64,000 nt of DNA from Epiperipatus broadwayi (GCA_028023455.1 JAQFVV010012490.1:3782576-3846575); one strand, 5' to 3'; counted from the stretch's first letter, positions 12,011-26,300 are shown. Translations and numbers: made by a program. The notes: generated from the letters alone by a model not told the origin.

Positions 12011-12689
12011 ATAAGTCACAGTGCATTATCACATCACCATCGTAGTATATATGTTTTCTAAGAGGCATGAGCTTTTCTAGTAAATACATGAATTTTAGAA
12101 CAGAAATCAGTAGGCAAAATTTAATCTTTCATTCATTAAATCTACAACACTTAGTATATTGACAATTTTAAATTTAGCAGATAATTTTTTATCCTATGCT
12201 GGCAGTCACCCAATAATCTTCAATGGACTATTCTGTGTATGGAAGTCACGCTTGTGGACAAACTTGGGATTCAAAAAAACTAATGCTAGCAGTCTAGGAT
12301 CTTTTTTTCTTTCCTTTTCAGATATACAAGATTGCTTCTATAGAAGCTATTTTCAACTGTTAAACAAAAAAATATTCCAAAAATTCATTTTTTTTTTTCA
12401 AATTTAGCATATTTCTTAAGAGAAATTTATGAAGCAGTTACTTAACAAAATTTAAAGTCCAATCTGGTATTTTATTATTTAATAACTGCTAAAACACAGT
12501 AAGTTTCAAGAATCATTATGTTTGGAACAGAATCTATTTTTAAAGTCACTATTATTTTATCCATTAGACTTATTAATCTATAAATTTCCCATAATTTATT
12601 AATACTATCTACTCATTTAAATTTAGAAAAATATATCCAGTTTAATGACATTAAAACACCTTTTTTAAATTTTAAAATAGAAAGGCTTT
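12011..12689. other. AT-rich noncoding DNA
   Basis: Nothing recognisable beyond T-rich runs near 12300 and 12385-12402. Confidence 0.45.
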
Positions 12690-14340
12690 TGATGGGATCC
12701 ATAAAAAAGTTTTACATTCACCAACACCAACCATTATCAATCCACTGCAAGATGGTCTCTCGAAGTTCAATCCAGCTTCTCCAATCTCTTCTCCACACCA
12801 TCCCTGCACGCTTTATTTCATCCATCCATCTCACATGTGGTATTCTTCTGGGTCTTTTACAATTTCTTAGAATCCAGTTTAAGATTCCAATTGTCCATCT
12901 ATTATCATCTCTTCTAGCAATATGTCTAGCCCAATTCCACTTCTTTTAATTTTTTCAATGAGGTCAAAACAACACCTGTTTGTTCTCTTACACACATATT
13001 GCATTTTTGATCTCATTACTCCCAGCATGCATCTCTCCATACTTCTTTGAGTGGTCTGAAGCCTCTGTATTGCTCTTCTATTAAGTGTCCAAGTCTCAGA
13101 TCCATAAGTAAGAACTGGTAAAACACATTTATTAAAAAACCTTCTCTTTTCAAACACGTAGGCATATTTCCATTTAGTATAGTTATTTCTAGCAAAAGCA
13201 CTCCAACCAAGTTTAATTCTATGATTAATTTCATCCATTATGTTTCCATCTGTATTAATAATCTGACCAAGGTTTTTTTCTACTCATCATAATCAATCTT
13301 TATTTTCATATTTTGAAAAAATCCATTAAACATTACTTTAGTCTTTTTAACATTTATCTTTAGTCCTACTTTCATCTGACAACTCCTGCAACATTTCCTG
13401 CAGCTCTGAAGCATTATTTACAAAAACAACTACATTATCTGCAAAATCTAAATGACTTAAATAATCTCCATTTACTTTCTATTTTAATCTACAAAATACT
13501 TCTTGCAGCACGGCTGTAAAAAGTTTTGGAAATATGGAGTCACCCTGACTCACACCCTTCTCAATGTTGGCTTTTCTAGTATCATTATGAAATCTAATTG
13601 TTACTGTTGCATTTTTATAAATATTCTTTAAAATATGACAATATCCTGGATCTATACCTTGATAATCCAATGCTTTAATCACTTAAATGTTTATAGAATC
13701 AAATGCCTTTTCATAATTTACAAATCCAAAACATAATGACAATTCATATTCATTTGTCCTTTCAATAACTTCTCTCAATACCTGGATATGATCTACTGTA
13801 CTTTTTAAATCCAGCTTTGTTCTCTTGGTTGGTGGAAATCCAATGTTCTCTATAGATGAGTTGTAATTATCTTAATAAAATTTTTGTATAAAACTGATAA
13901 AAGACTGATAGGTCTGTAATTTCTAATATCTTCTTTATCACCTTTTTAAAATATTAATACTGCATTTTTCCAATCATCTGGAGCATCTTTACCATTTAGA
14001 CATTTGGTATATAACTATGCTAAAAAAAATTCTATTTCTTCACCTGCTTCTTTTAATTTATCAATTATAATTCCATCATTATCTGGAGCTTTTCCTTTCT
14101 TCATAAATTTAATTGCATCTCTCATTTCTACATTTAAAATTTGGGGCAATTCAGAAGATATAATAGATATAGGAGGTACAATTACTATATAATTATTGAT
14201 AGAAGTCTTCTACTCATTTCATGATGTCATCTCTCTTTTTAGTAATAATTCTATCTTTTTTTCTTACTTTAAAATTATTAGAATTTCATCTGTATTGGTC
14301 CATAAGATTCATCACAATTTTAAGAATATTTTTATTAATT
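12690..14340 (-). mobile_element. 5'-truncated RTE-like LINE, copy 2, minus strand
   Basis: Same family as 50290-53580, and the two can be followed in parallel. On the minus strand it begins (near 14340) downstream of the endonuclease, runs through the whole RT domain and ends near 12700 with the 'gattgataatggtt' tail also found at the 3' end of the plus-strand copy. 5' truncation is typical of target-primed LINE insertion. No convincing flanking duplication was found. Confidence 0.8.
12741..14330 (-). pseudogene. RTE-like reverse transcriptase, truncated and disrupted
   Basis: Pieces on the minus strand include a 'KGKAPDNDGII' segment near 14085, 'NYRPISLLSVLYKNFIKII' near 13915, 'IKALDYQGIDPGYCHILKN' at about 13680-13620, 'KGVSQGDSIFPKLFTAVLQ' near 13550 (motif B), and the C-terminal 'LGWSAFARNNYTKW' and 'YGSETWTLNRRAIQRLQTT' between about 13220 and 13060. 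Stops and frameshifts interrupt motif A and the region between motif B and the C-terminus. Expected function when active was cDNA synthesis from LINE RNA. Inactive. Confidence 0.75.
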
Positions 14341-16333
14341 CTATTTACACAATATATAAATAAGCCAAAGATTTCTTTGTTAATCACTCCAGCAAAGTAG
14401 ATTGGTTTCAGTCATATATTAATAATTATAAACTTAACTCTCTAATCTTGTGCCAGCTATAGCAAAATTTCCAGATTTGAATCTCAAATCTCGTGGATAA
14501 AGACCCTTAATGATTTCTTGCAGTGATATGTGTCAGATTTTGGAGCTCAAAATACATAGATTGCGTTCCAGTTGATGCTGAAATTTTTTATTAACTTCCA
14601 AGCAATAAAACGATTTGATCTCTGCCAAACACTTTTCAGAAAATTATTTAACATCATACTATTTCATTGTTAAATATTAATTGTAAGACTGAAAATTGCT
14701 ACATAAAAAGTATATAAGATAAATTATAAATTTTTGGTACAAGTACAAAAAATAAACAAGACAAATCAATTACTTACATAGGGGATCTCTGAAATCATCA
14801 CCACATTCTTTATGTATTATATCTCTAAACATTAAAAAGTATTACTAGAAAAGAAGATAAATTAATTTGTTGATTCGGTATACATTTAATGCTTTTATAG
14901 TATCAACCATATCTAATTTTCATAGTTAAAATGAAGTATAGAAAAACTATTTTATAATTTTAAACCCATGAGGTGTAACTAATAAAAGAACACTAAGTAA
15001 TCATTTTACACTCATTTAATTAACAAAAATTTATAGGATTAATAATTTTCTATGTAAGTCAAATATCAAAAGAATTGTTGATTGTTAATATTTCCTTTCA
15101 ATTGTTCTTTACTAGTTTATTATCAAAAAAACATAGCAATTAAACTAAACAGCTGAATAATTAAACCATTAATGTTTTTATAATTAACAAAATGGTATTA
15201 AGACAATTTTTACAGAAAAAGGTTTTCGATTGAGTAAATGCATTTGCATAATTCCCAATTGATTAGATAATTGAGTCATGCCTCTGTTAAAGAGATAACT
15301 TCCCTTTCTCCCTTCTTTATATGCCAAAGTATAAATACTTAATAAAATCAATGGAACAGTATAAACAACAGATTTCTAAAGAGATAGAATGATGTCATTA
15401 TTGCTTAATTCTCATGTGCAGTGGAAGAAAGAAGATAGAAAAGATTCAGAATTGATTATCAGTTAAATAAATTTTAAAATATATATATTCATCTTATAAA
15501 TGTCATATTTCAAGCCTTTCAATAAATATACAAATCTATTAAAAATTATTATATAATTTTTAACACAAGATGTACACTTGTTTTTTTAAAATAAAAAGTA
15601 CATATCTTTTGTTTGTGAAGTAAATTTATATAATATAAATTAAATTAATACAAGAGCAATATTGACATTTGGAAATTTAGGATATGGCTTGATCTAATTA
15701 AAAAATCTGGTTCAATTGAAATAAATATTGGAAGCCATATATTTCCCTCCATTTTCTACATCATAATCTTTAAGTATACGCGCTATTTATTTGTTGTAGG
15801 TTATAAAAATATTAATAAAAAAATTTTGGTTTGGATATCTTCCAAATAATTAACAATATTATAATTACTACTACTGCTTAACTAAATGTGATTACTACTG
15901 ATGTTTATCTGTTAAAGTACTAATTTGTGCTGGTGTGAATTTACAAAAGAATTTTTAAAATGCATCTACAGATAGAATAGTTATATACAATGAGGATATT
16001 CATACTATCCAACTTTTTTAAATATATAATCTAAGAATATCAGTAATATTAGTATTTACTCCAGATATCACCTGTGCCAACAGCCGTTTGAAATGGACAA
16101 AATCTATAACATTCATTAATAAAAATAGTTTGAAATTACCATTTTTAATACATTACTTTAAACAAATTTTGAAACTCAGCAACGGCAACTATCCTATGGA
16201 TAATATTTTGCATCAGTAGGGAATTTCATTTGTCTTACAATGATGTAATAGCAAGAATATTTAGCGGTTTTTTTTTCCTTTAACAATTTGCTACATAGTT
16301 CAATGCATAGCAAAAAGACAGTGCTTGTCAAGC
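14341..16333. other. AT-rich noncoding DNA
   Basis: No gene, RNA or clear repeat found. A somewhat less AT-rich patch near 15265-15460 could not be assigned. Confidence 0.45.
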
Positions 16334-16432
16334 ATTGGTGGTCGAGTGATCAGCATAACTGCCATACAAGCAGTTGTCCTGGGTTTGCAAGTTTGCTTCC
16401 CGGCCGATGCTTTGACACATGAAAAAAAAAAG
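16334..16432 (+). mobile_element. tRNA-derived SINE-like element 3
   Basis: The plus strand reads 'ttggtggtcgagtgatcagc' (A-box region resembling tRNA-Ser-like heads), 'actgccatacaagcagttgt' (anticodon-arm-like), and a B-box region 'cctgggtttgcaa...ttcccgg' disturbed by a short insertion that repeats part of the motif. It continues 'ccgatgctttgacacatgaa' into an A-run at 16420-16431. The 'atgctttgacacatgaaa' tail is shared, with few changes, by element 2 at 9494-9592, followed in each case by an A-rich end. Confidence 0.7.
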
Positions 16433-16821
16433 ATAATGCTACATCATTCAGTCATCATTTATATTTGAAAAAAAAAATCAATAAAATGGTTAATTGCTTA
16501 GAAGATCATACAATGTTCACCAAAAATAACAAATCAAATTTCTATTCAAAAACTTTTATCTTTTCAATTCACAATTCTCCTAAAAAAAAAAAATTCTCCG
16601 AATGTATAATCATGTGATGATCGTACATATGTGTATGATATTATCATATGTTGGGTGATTGATAATCATAATCATTGTATTCCTATAGTCTAATATCTGT
16701 GAATAAAGTTATGCTGTAAACAGATGTATAATAGATGTGTATTCTTGAAGTATATTATGGTTATGTAACATGGACAAATGATGTACATTAAATAATAATT
16801 TCAATTTGCATTGTGTATATA

Positions 16822-16829
16822 ATCTAGGC
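16822..16829. repeat. hAT target-site duplication, left copy
   Basis: ATCTAGGC immediately precedes the left inverted repeat; the right copy is GTCTAGGC at 19957-19964 (7 of 8 match). An 8-bp duplication is the hAT hallmark. Confidence 0.8.
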
Positions 16830-19800
16830 CAGCAGTCAGCAACTTTTTAGATATTGCAGGGCACTAAGGATAATTTTTAAAGGTATGAATTAATACGAGC
16901 ATTGAGTATGATATATATATATATTAATAATTTTAATTTTAACACAAAAATAATAATAATATATATTAAAAGTTAGTGCGACATTTATTGCTCTTACTTT
17001 AAAATTATTTTACTAATCCTTGGCTCCAATGATGTCACCACAACATGTAATGGAGCTTTTATTTCAAGTTGAGAGCGATACTTGTTTTTAATAGCTGTTA
17101 CAGTTGAGAACATTTTTTCACACAAGTAGGTCATTATGAATCTAGTCAAATTTTTGAAGGCTTTTTCACTCAATATTGAATATTCACTTTTTACAAAAAT
17201 CCAAAAATGCCTTTTTGAAGATGATTTGAATTGAAGTTTGAGATTATGATCCAATGATAATTCGATTAGACTTTTTTTCTTTCACATTTAAATTGTTTTT
17301 CTCAATATTTGAATAAAATGGATTTACTATTCACATATTTCCATTTCTGGGATACTCTTCTTTTGGATAATAACATTCAAGACTCTTGGAGTGACTGCAA
17401 GATCTATTATCTGTCAGTTGTCCTTTTCTTTTATGTATTTATCCAGATTTGGAAACATTTGCAAATCTTAGTCGATTAATAGTGTTTTCCATAACTATAT
17501 TTTCTTCTGAAATGCATCCATTTTACTCCACAAAGTAAAAATGTCTGAAAGTTGTCCTTGAATAGATATGTTCAACTCATTTAACAAAGAAAAAATGTCT
17601 GACAAATAAGCCAGTTTTGTTACCCAATCATTATCGGAGAAATTTTGGAATTTAGAATTACTTCGTTGTTAAAAGAATAATTTTATTTCTTGTCCCATAT
17701 TAAACAATCAGGTTAAAACTTTACTCTTGACAGCCAACACACCTCAGCATGAAGATGTTTATGTTATGAGCCCATTTCATCACAAAGTGATTCAAATAAT
17801 CAGGAGTTCAGTTTTATGCCGAATTTCATTTATAATTTTAATTACATCAGACAGTAATTCTGGAGATGCAAGTTGTTCATGGTGTAAAATACCATATGTA
17901 AATGTTTTATCTAGGTGTCCAACATCTATTATTTTTTTAAACAATTCCAGATCGATGCCCAGTCATACATGCAGCATCATCTGTACATACTCCTACATAC
18001 TTTCCTCAATCAATTTCATGTTTCAAAAAATAATCATTTGACACATTGAAAATTTCAGACCTAGTTGTTCTACCTGACAAATAGAAATTCTTTGTTCAAA
18101 TATCCTTAGAAATTAAATCTCACAAAGCAAAGATGATATTGTCTTAAAACTTCAAATTTTTTCTTCTCTCAACCTTGTTTTATCTTCTTCCCTACTGGTG
18201 CTTGATGATGATGAAATCTGTGAGGGCCTTATTGATTCAACTAACTCACATTTGTGTGAAGTGTTGACAAAAAAATTTAAATTTTCGGTTGCTTCTTTTC
18301 ACCCATTTAAATTTTTTATTATTATTTATTTTTAATCCTAGAACCAAACAAAAATAAAATATTTCTAATAATTTTGATTGCTTAAATATATTTAAAATAT
18401 TATGTATAATATTAAACTTAACTTTAAAAATGCAAAAAAGTATTTGGCTACTGATAAATGCAAGATTTCAAATACATGTACTCCATATGTACAGGAGTAT
18501 AAGTGCAAAATAGGAATTAATTTTTTAATGTCGATGCAGAGATGATTGAAAGAATCACACTTATGAATTAATTGTATGTTTATACAATAAGATGATTCCT
18601 ATGACTGCATAAAAAAAAAGATAAAACACATGCAAAAGACGATATGCATCCACAGATATTTGAATGGAATACTGAAGTAAGTTCTACTCATCGTGTTTGG
18701 TGCCACTGCCAGATGTAGTGAGGCAAAGACCCTAGACAAAGAAATAAAATAAGACAATTTAAAAGATATATTTGCTTGCAAGAGTATAAAGTTTCTATGC
18801 AACCCAATCATGCATATCACTACTGTAGCTGTAAAACACTAAAAAAAATTGTAGTGTTTTTTTTGACTAGTTTTAGTTATATTTTTTATCCATTTTATTT
18901 TATCAGTTTAACTATCTACAAATTTCAAAAATGATAATATAATTTCAGATACATATTTATGTTAGATACACATTTATCTGCCGATACTTTTTGTTTACAA
19001 CGTCTATGAAATACAAAGTTTTTATATTGATATAACCTGCAATATAAATTCAATATTCATTTTACACAAGAGATAATGACACTTTGTTTTTGTAATTATA
19101 TATAGATAAATGTGTTATCTATTTAAATATATGTAATAAATATTAAAATTAACACAAAAATATTACTTCTATAGGGAAGTAAGTTTTAAATGGTTTACTT
19201 GTATTCAGTATTAGAGCTCTGTTAAGTCAGATTTTAAAAAAATACTTTAATGATTGTAATATTGAACTTAAAGTACAAAATAAATTAGAATATTATATCA
19301 ATATAATTTTTGTGCAAGTTTTTTTTATAATTATGTTTTCATTTTGAGTTATGTTAAAGTAAAACTAAGTTTGTATTTATGTTTTATAATTTATTAAAGA
19401 ATTATGTTTTATTTTGTTTTCTGTTAATATAATGTTCATTTATTTCATAAAAATAAATGAACGTATAAATGTGTTTGTTACGTTTTATATGTGTAATTTT
19501 CTAATTCATATCTACAAAAATTATTTAAGATTAATGAAGAATAGTATTCTATTCTATAATAATTTTTTATAGATGTGTTTTCCTTCAAAATTTTTAATAA
19601 AATTTTTGAGTTTTAGTTCACCCAATTACCAAGGGTGCGCCGTAGTCAAATATGATGCCTAGTCAATTATACAGAATTCGGTATTCTTATTTTATTACTT
19701 TTTCTATGCCACTGATCGAGTAGGGGTTAATTAAATGTCTTTGAGACAAATGTTTTGCAAGTGACAGTAGTATTTTGTAACAAATCAATTAGCAATATAA

Positions 19801-19956
19801 TGTTCTTGTTCGATTTTTTCATATAATAATAAAGCTTAAACAAAATTTATTTTTTATTTAAAAATTTTATTAAATGAGCTTAGCGAATTTAAATAATATC
19901 TTAATTTCTTTGCAGGCCATTAAAACTGTGTCACGACCACCAGTTGCTGACCACTG
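16830..19956 (-). mobile_element. Complete-ended hAT transposon, ZBED5/SCAND3-like
   Basis: The ends are short inverted repeats: CAGCAGTCAGCAAC on the left and the reverse complement of CAGTGGTCAGCAAC on the right (2 mismatches in 14), both fitting the CAG-n-GGTC-n-GCAAC ends of this hAT group. They are bounded by an 8-bp target duplication. Length is 3127 bp, within the range of autonomous members. The transposase remnant reads on the minus strand between about 18300 and 16990; the remaining 1.6 kb at the right end is AT-rich noncoding DNA. The copy is dead but both ends are recognisable, so it could once have moved itself. Confidence 0.85.
16990..18300 (-). pseudogene. hAT transposase remnant (ZBED5-like)
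   Basis: Landmarks in order on the minus strand: 'VCTDDAACMTGHRSGIV' near 17990-17940, matching the conserved VCTD-G-A-M-G-R-SG segment of ZBED5/SCAND3/FAM200-type transposases with a catalytic-region aspartate; 'WVTKLAYLSDIFSLLNELN' near 17625-17565; and the C-terminal dimerisation-domain signature 'YLCEKMFSTVTAIKNKYRSQ' near 17140-17060, close to the family's YLCE-FS-K-KYR pattern. A continuous 86-codon frame covers only the last part (17254-16994). Frameshifts and stops separate the blocks, and the N-terminal BED zinc finger is not recognisable. Confidence 0.8.
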
Positions 19957-19964
19957 GTCTAGGC
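19957..19964. repeat. hAT target-site duplication, right copy
   Basis: GTCTAGGC directly follows the right inverted repeat and pairs with ATCTAGGC at 16822-16829. Confidence 0.8.
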
Positions 19965-19967
19965 TAA

Positions 19968-20370
19968 ATAAAGTTAATAACTATAAATACCATGATCAGA
20001 TTATTAATGCAAATGGAAGCATAATGGGTGAAATTAAAAATAGAATTAAACTTTGATAGAATACTTTTGATAAAAATAACCTAATATCAAAATTAAAATG
20101 TGTTCAAAAAGATTTTAAATAGATATGTTTTACCAGTTCCTATATATGGATTCGAGATTTAAATGCTTAACAGAAAAGCTATGCAGAGATTTTAGACTGC
20201 ATAATAAAGCATGGAGACATATGTTGTCAGTAAAGAGAAATAATTAAAAACTAAATTCATGGGTGAAAGAACAAACAGGTATCATTGACATTATTGAAAG
20301 TATTAAAAAACTGAAATGGAGCTGGAATAAATATATTATTATAAAAATGGCAGATGGTTAATTATATCTT
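19968..20370 (+). pseudogene. RTE-like LINE fragment, copy 3 (C-terminal part)
   Basis: The plus strand reads 'KVNNYKYHDQIINANGSIMG' then 'EIKNRIKL' before a stop, aligning with 'VNNYKYLG' and 'MDKINHRIKLGWSAF' of the copy at 50290-53580. Further on, decayed equivalents of the 'YGSETWTLNRRAIQRLQ' block (near 20145-20200) and of 'WVREQTGVIDVIE' (near 20260-20300) follow in order. It starts only 4 bp after the hAT right target duplication. More diverged than the other two copies. Confidence 0.7.
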
Positions 20371-23300
20371 AAAAGATTGTAAAAGATTTAAAAAATGACT
20401 ATATATAAAATTAGAGAGGGTTAAAAAATAAAAAAGATAAATTCATTCTTGTAAATGAAATAGCTTTGTTTAAAAAGGAGAGCATTTACCCACGGAAAGC
20501 ATCATGTAATAAAAATTTCAGTAAGGTTTATAAATAGTAAGAAAACAGATTTAGAGTCTTAAAGATGTACCTGCACATCTTGGAGCTAACATAGATTCAG
20601 GTAATAATTGCAGACTCAAAACTGAATTTTGATACTGCAATGTTCTAAATCAATAAAATAGCGAAGTCTTATATATGAGTGCAACAATTACCGAACATAT
20701 AAAATATTTCTTTCTAAAGTAAAATCATTAAGATCAGTAATGAGTGAATAGAGAAACATTAATGTACAAATATATTTAGAAATATTTTAGATCTAAGTCT
20801 CCACCCAAATTTCAGAATTCTATAATATTTAAAAATATAAGTCTCTATCCAAAATTCAAAAACTGAATGATATGCAGAAATCTATCATAAATCTCAAACA
20901 CAAGTTGTAGTATATGAAATATAAACCTATATTAAGAATTAATTTTGTGAGAATGTATAAATAATTTATATTTATTTATATATTATTTTTATAAGTGTGA
21001 TTTGTTTTAAACTTTAATTGAAATTTGTGATTTAATAAATTATTTAATTCAGCCTTGAAAGTATATTTTAATAATGAATAAATAATAATATAAACATAGT
21101 TGGAAGATAATTATGACAATTCTGATAAAGATATACTGAGTATTAGGATGAAATGTAAGTATGGAAATAGATAATGGTGAGAAATGAATAATACACTGAC
21201 AATAATAAAACAAAATCCACATAGAAATATAAGTATTACCTACTATTCTCATATAATGTTATATATTCTAAAAAAATAGGCATATTTACTCAAGAACAGA
21301 TATAGTTATCCAATCAATAGAATGTAGATAGAATTCAAGTATGTAAAAAAAACTTGATAATGTCCAAGAAAAAAATGATAATTATATCTTTAAAATCCAA
21401 GATAATACAATTGCATAAATGAAACAAATATCCATAAGAACCCCATTATTTGAAATGATTATCCTGATAAAATAAAAATCAAACCAGACTATAACTAGTT
21501 ATGCTCTCCATATTTAATAGTATGGTATTTCATTTATAATGTTCAGATTTTGATTGTGCACACATTTTCCATTCATTCCTTATTTTTTTCTTACCTTATT
21601 TGTTCTGGCTGTTACAGTATATAAAATCTACTATGAAATATGTAAATTATATAAAATAAAAAATTATTACATTTAATATTAATTATAAATCAAACGTTTG
21701 TGATGATGGCATTTTATTTGTACTTATATGTTGGACTATTTTCACCATCTAATATTAAATCTCTTTAAAAAAAATTATTTAAAATTTCCAATTACAATCA
21801 ATTGTTAGGAATAGCACTCATTTTAGTAAATAACACTATTTAGAAACATGCTTTTGAATAATCCAATCTTAAAAGCTTTCTTTAATTAAATATGCATAAG
21901 TAAAGTTATGCATGTGTTGATATCATATAAGGAAGGGTGATACTTCAACTATAATTTTAAGTAATATATTTTGCAGAAAGAGAAAAATTGAAGAAGCAAT
22001 ACTCATAAGCATTAATATTAATTACTAAATTATCATTCCAACATAAAAAAATCTACCAAAAATGGCTATCACATGACTTCTACTCCATGTATAAATTCAT
22101 CACAAACATTGTTACTTGGATGCATTTAGATAATAGAAAGCTATCAAGATTACATTAGCTGAAATTATACTTCTAAGCATAATATATCTTCAATTTATAA
22201 TTAATATTATGCTTTATAATTTATTGTTACTAATATATAAATGGTTTATAAAAAAAATAGTTTCTTGTAATTCAAAATTATCATAAAACAATACATTTTC
22301 TTTGGATAATCATTGCCTGCAGTTTCTTTCTATTTAACCTTCAATTACACACACATACATATATGATAGCAATAAACAAAATAAATGAAATGATACCACT
22401 TAAAGCATTCATTCACTTTACAGGTATTGATGCAAGTTATTTAAATTCAGCAACTTTACTAATATTAAAACACTATTTTAATTTTATTTTTTATTAAAAG
22501 CATTTAATATTAACAAAAATATACAAATTTGAAAGAGGTTATATCAAAACATTTTTTTTTACAATTATTTCTCTTTAATATATTACAATTTTATTTTTAA
22601 AATTTATTTACATTTTTAAGATATACATTTCATAAATTACATAATTATTCTACATAAAAATATATTTTTTAAATTATTGTATACATATACACAGACTTTA
22701 CCATAAATATACATTGGAGGGGGGAGTGAATACAAATTTTATTTATAGATCTTGCATAATATTTCCACCATTATTCCTTTCAGAATACAAGTTTAGAAGT
22801 TTTCTCCCATCAGCAAACTCATGTTAAAAAAATGAGTTGCCACAAATGTTCAATTCCCCATTTCCTCACATTTATTCATACCTTCTAGTATTTATTCCCA
22901 AAGACAGAAATCTGGTGAACAGAATTATTTGGATTTATTCATGCTTGGACATACTGTATTTATTGGACAGCCTGTGTGTATATATATATAATACCATTAA
23001 TGCTAATATAGTCCACTTTTATTTTTATCAGTAGCAACAACAAAAATCTTTAATAAAAATCATAATATTTTACATTAATAACACATCATAGCTTTCATAA
23101 TGACATTTTTAATTCAATAATGATACACCCTTCCTACTTTCTCTTATTTTTTTCTGCATAGTTTCTTTACTAAAAGTCATAAAAGACTATATATTAATTT
23201 AATAATTAGCCTTTAGATATGTTGTAATCACAACAAATCATGAACAGAGTATTATAATACTTTTCTCATGACTAAATTTTGGAATAGATATCTTTATCCT

Positions 23301-26300
23301 TTAGTTTTAAGACAGAATGAATTCTGTGCACTAAGCATCTATATCTGTATCTAGACATTATCTGACTAACAATGTTAGCATAACAGGAAATATCAAATAA
23401 AATTTACAACCAAGATGCCATTAAAAAAGTTTGCATTACAAAAAGAAAAAAAATAGTAACAAAAACTTAATAGTACTTTCAAGTATTAAAATAAACTACC
23501 AGCCATTTTTTTTGCAATGATTTTGCAAATAGCTGTTGCTTAAATTGCTATTATTATAACTAAGTTTGCTAAATCCACATTAAATGAAATATGGCTTTTG
23601 ATGTATTGCAATTAAAACATTTAACGTTGAATAAATTAATAAAAAAAAACAAGTTTGTAAGTGAAAATATATAGAATAGCAACAAAATATTCATAATAAA
23701 CCATAATTTTATTAGTACAATATCATTTTAAATTGAACATAGTATTGCATAAATTTCCCAATTAGATTTAACATGTGTATTAACAGCAACAACCCCCTCT
23801 ATTAATTTATTCTAGAAGCATCTATTGTAAGATTCAGTAATCAATAGATACTAGATAGCAGTTTAAACCAAATTTTTAATCTAGTTTCTGTTCTTTATCA
23901 GTGAGGAAAACTGTATCACATATATGTATACAGAAGCTATCTTTCATCTTTTTATATAAACCAAGTTAATGACATGAAGTTTCTAACCCTACAGTTTTGA
24001 AAGCAAGTCAACTTTTTTGTACAGCTATAACAATTATTAGACTAGTATCAGACTTATATAGCTATACTAGCAAGTTGGCTAAAGTACAAAATCTTGGAAG
24101 GTTGAAAGCTTAATACATTTGTTTAAAGTAAAAATGTTTGCATGATGTGTGTGTGCAATCCAATATCCTCATTAACGAATTCAATAGTCAGAAACTTCAG
24201 TAATCATTTGTTTAACACTAGCAACTGATATCCATGAATTACACATGGTTATAATAAACTGAAAACAATCGAGTGAATTATTGCTCTTAATACAGAACTA
24301 TTGTAAAATGGCTTGAAGTAATTCAATGAATTTTTGTTTTATTAACAGCTCAGGCCAGTAGTTTACTACAACAGATTTCACTAAATTTTCATGAGACCCA
24401 TTCATTACTTTCTCTTTCACTCTAGTGTTGTTTCCTAAGTGGATTCTATAAAATAAATCAATAACAACAAAAAACTTCTATAATAACAAAATTATTAAGG
24501 TTTATTATGAGATGATAAATATATGAATACTTTGTATAATAATTCACATTTTGTTTGCTAATAATGATCTGTATAGTTTAACACAGTGATAGATGAATAG
24601 ACTCAAAAGCAAAGACTCCTGAATTTAAACTCAGTCTATTATTATTTGTGCTCAAACAACACATGATCTATCAGGTAACAAAATATTCCACTATTTATAT
24701 TATATAAAAATTTTTCCTTTAATAAAATTTTTTCTTTAATCATATTTTACAATAATAAACTTAAATATTTCTAAAAATATTATATCATTCATGTGTAAAG
24801 CAACATAATTTCAACAAGGTAGCTTATTTTTGCTGCAATATTTTATTAATAGATAGGTTTCAACTATATCAATGTTATCTTCTGACAACAATAAAAAAAA
24901 AAATTACAAAAATAATATGTATGCTTCCATATCCTTTAGGTTAAATGAAGATAACTGTTTAAAATAAGTAAACAGTATCTATTAATAAAAAATATGAGAT
25001 CACTTTCATTTGAATTTTATTAATGTTATCTTTTTTTATTAACATTGAGAACCTTCAGGATTAAAACTGAAGCTCTGCCATTGTATGCATAAATGTACAC
25101 ACACACATGTATTTATATACACACACCCTTTTATATATATATTATATAAATATACATTTGTAATAATAGCTTTAAGTACTTCCAGTATGTTTCAATACAA
25201 TGCATTTAATGTATCTTACACAATATTTTTGTGTCAGTAATGTGCATGCAAGTGGCTGATGGTATATTGTATATTATAAGAAGAATTTAATGCATATGAG
25301 AATATTGAATAAAATACATGTATATGTAAATATTTAATGAATTTAAACATTCATAATACTATACAACTTTCAGCATTACAAATTTTATGACTGTTGCAAA
25401 TCTGTGACAATCTTTTTTTAAAACTGTTATGAAGTTATTTTAGAAGACCTTTTAAAAAATTTGACTTTGAGTGTGACCTCAGGATTCATCAATAATTGAT
25501 TTGACATATCAGTGGTTTAGATATTTACCTTGAGAAGTTAACTAAAATTTATATTTGCACATGTTAATAGAAATAGAATTGTATAATATTCAATTGACCA
25601 ACCACTTTATTACTTTTACAATGCTTTATTATCCATCCTTTCCTGCACTTTACAGTTTGGATTGCCCCAGCGATTTATCTTTAGTAATTTATATTTAGAT
25701 AGTTGAATAGTTTTTTTTATTTATTATAAGACCAATAATTCTTTTGCTATTATCATTTAAAAATGTTCAAAGTTAAACAACTATACATAAATATATACTA
25801 AATCTAGTTGATTATAATATATTGTTAATTTTCACATATTATTACAAATACATTTTAAATTCAATTTAAGTCACATACATGTTTCAATTTATTTTATATG
25901 TGACTTTCTGTGAAATGGGAGGTGATTAATGATAATGTTATTTTTTTAGTGAAATAGTTACATTGAATTTAATTTTAGTTTGCATGAACAGACAGCAGTC
26001 TTATACTTACATATGTTTATTTATTTTTAATGACAACAATTTAATGATTACTATTAAGTTGATATAACATTAGCCTATATATATTAAAGTCTGTGCAAAA
26101 AAGGCTTATAAAGCACTCTTTCCCACTAAATTAAGATTTAACGTAATGTTTAAATTAAGATTTATATAAAAAATACAAATACACACAATAAACACTAAAA
26201 TATCAGACATGGGTCATGTAAGGTTTATTTATTAATTTCATTTATCTTTTTCTACCTCTAGCAGAGAAAACATTGTATATATATTTTTTAAAAATATTCT

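Noticed and set aside
17727-18041. 104-codon plus-strand open frame
   Set aside because: It is the antisense of the hAT transposase segment containing 'VCTDDAACMTGHRSG', so it is a shadow frame.
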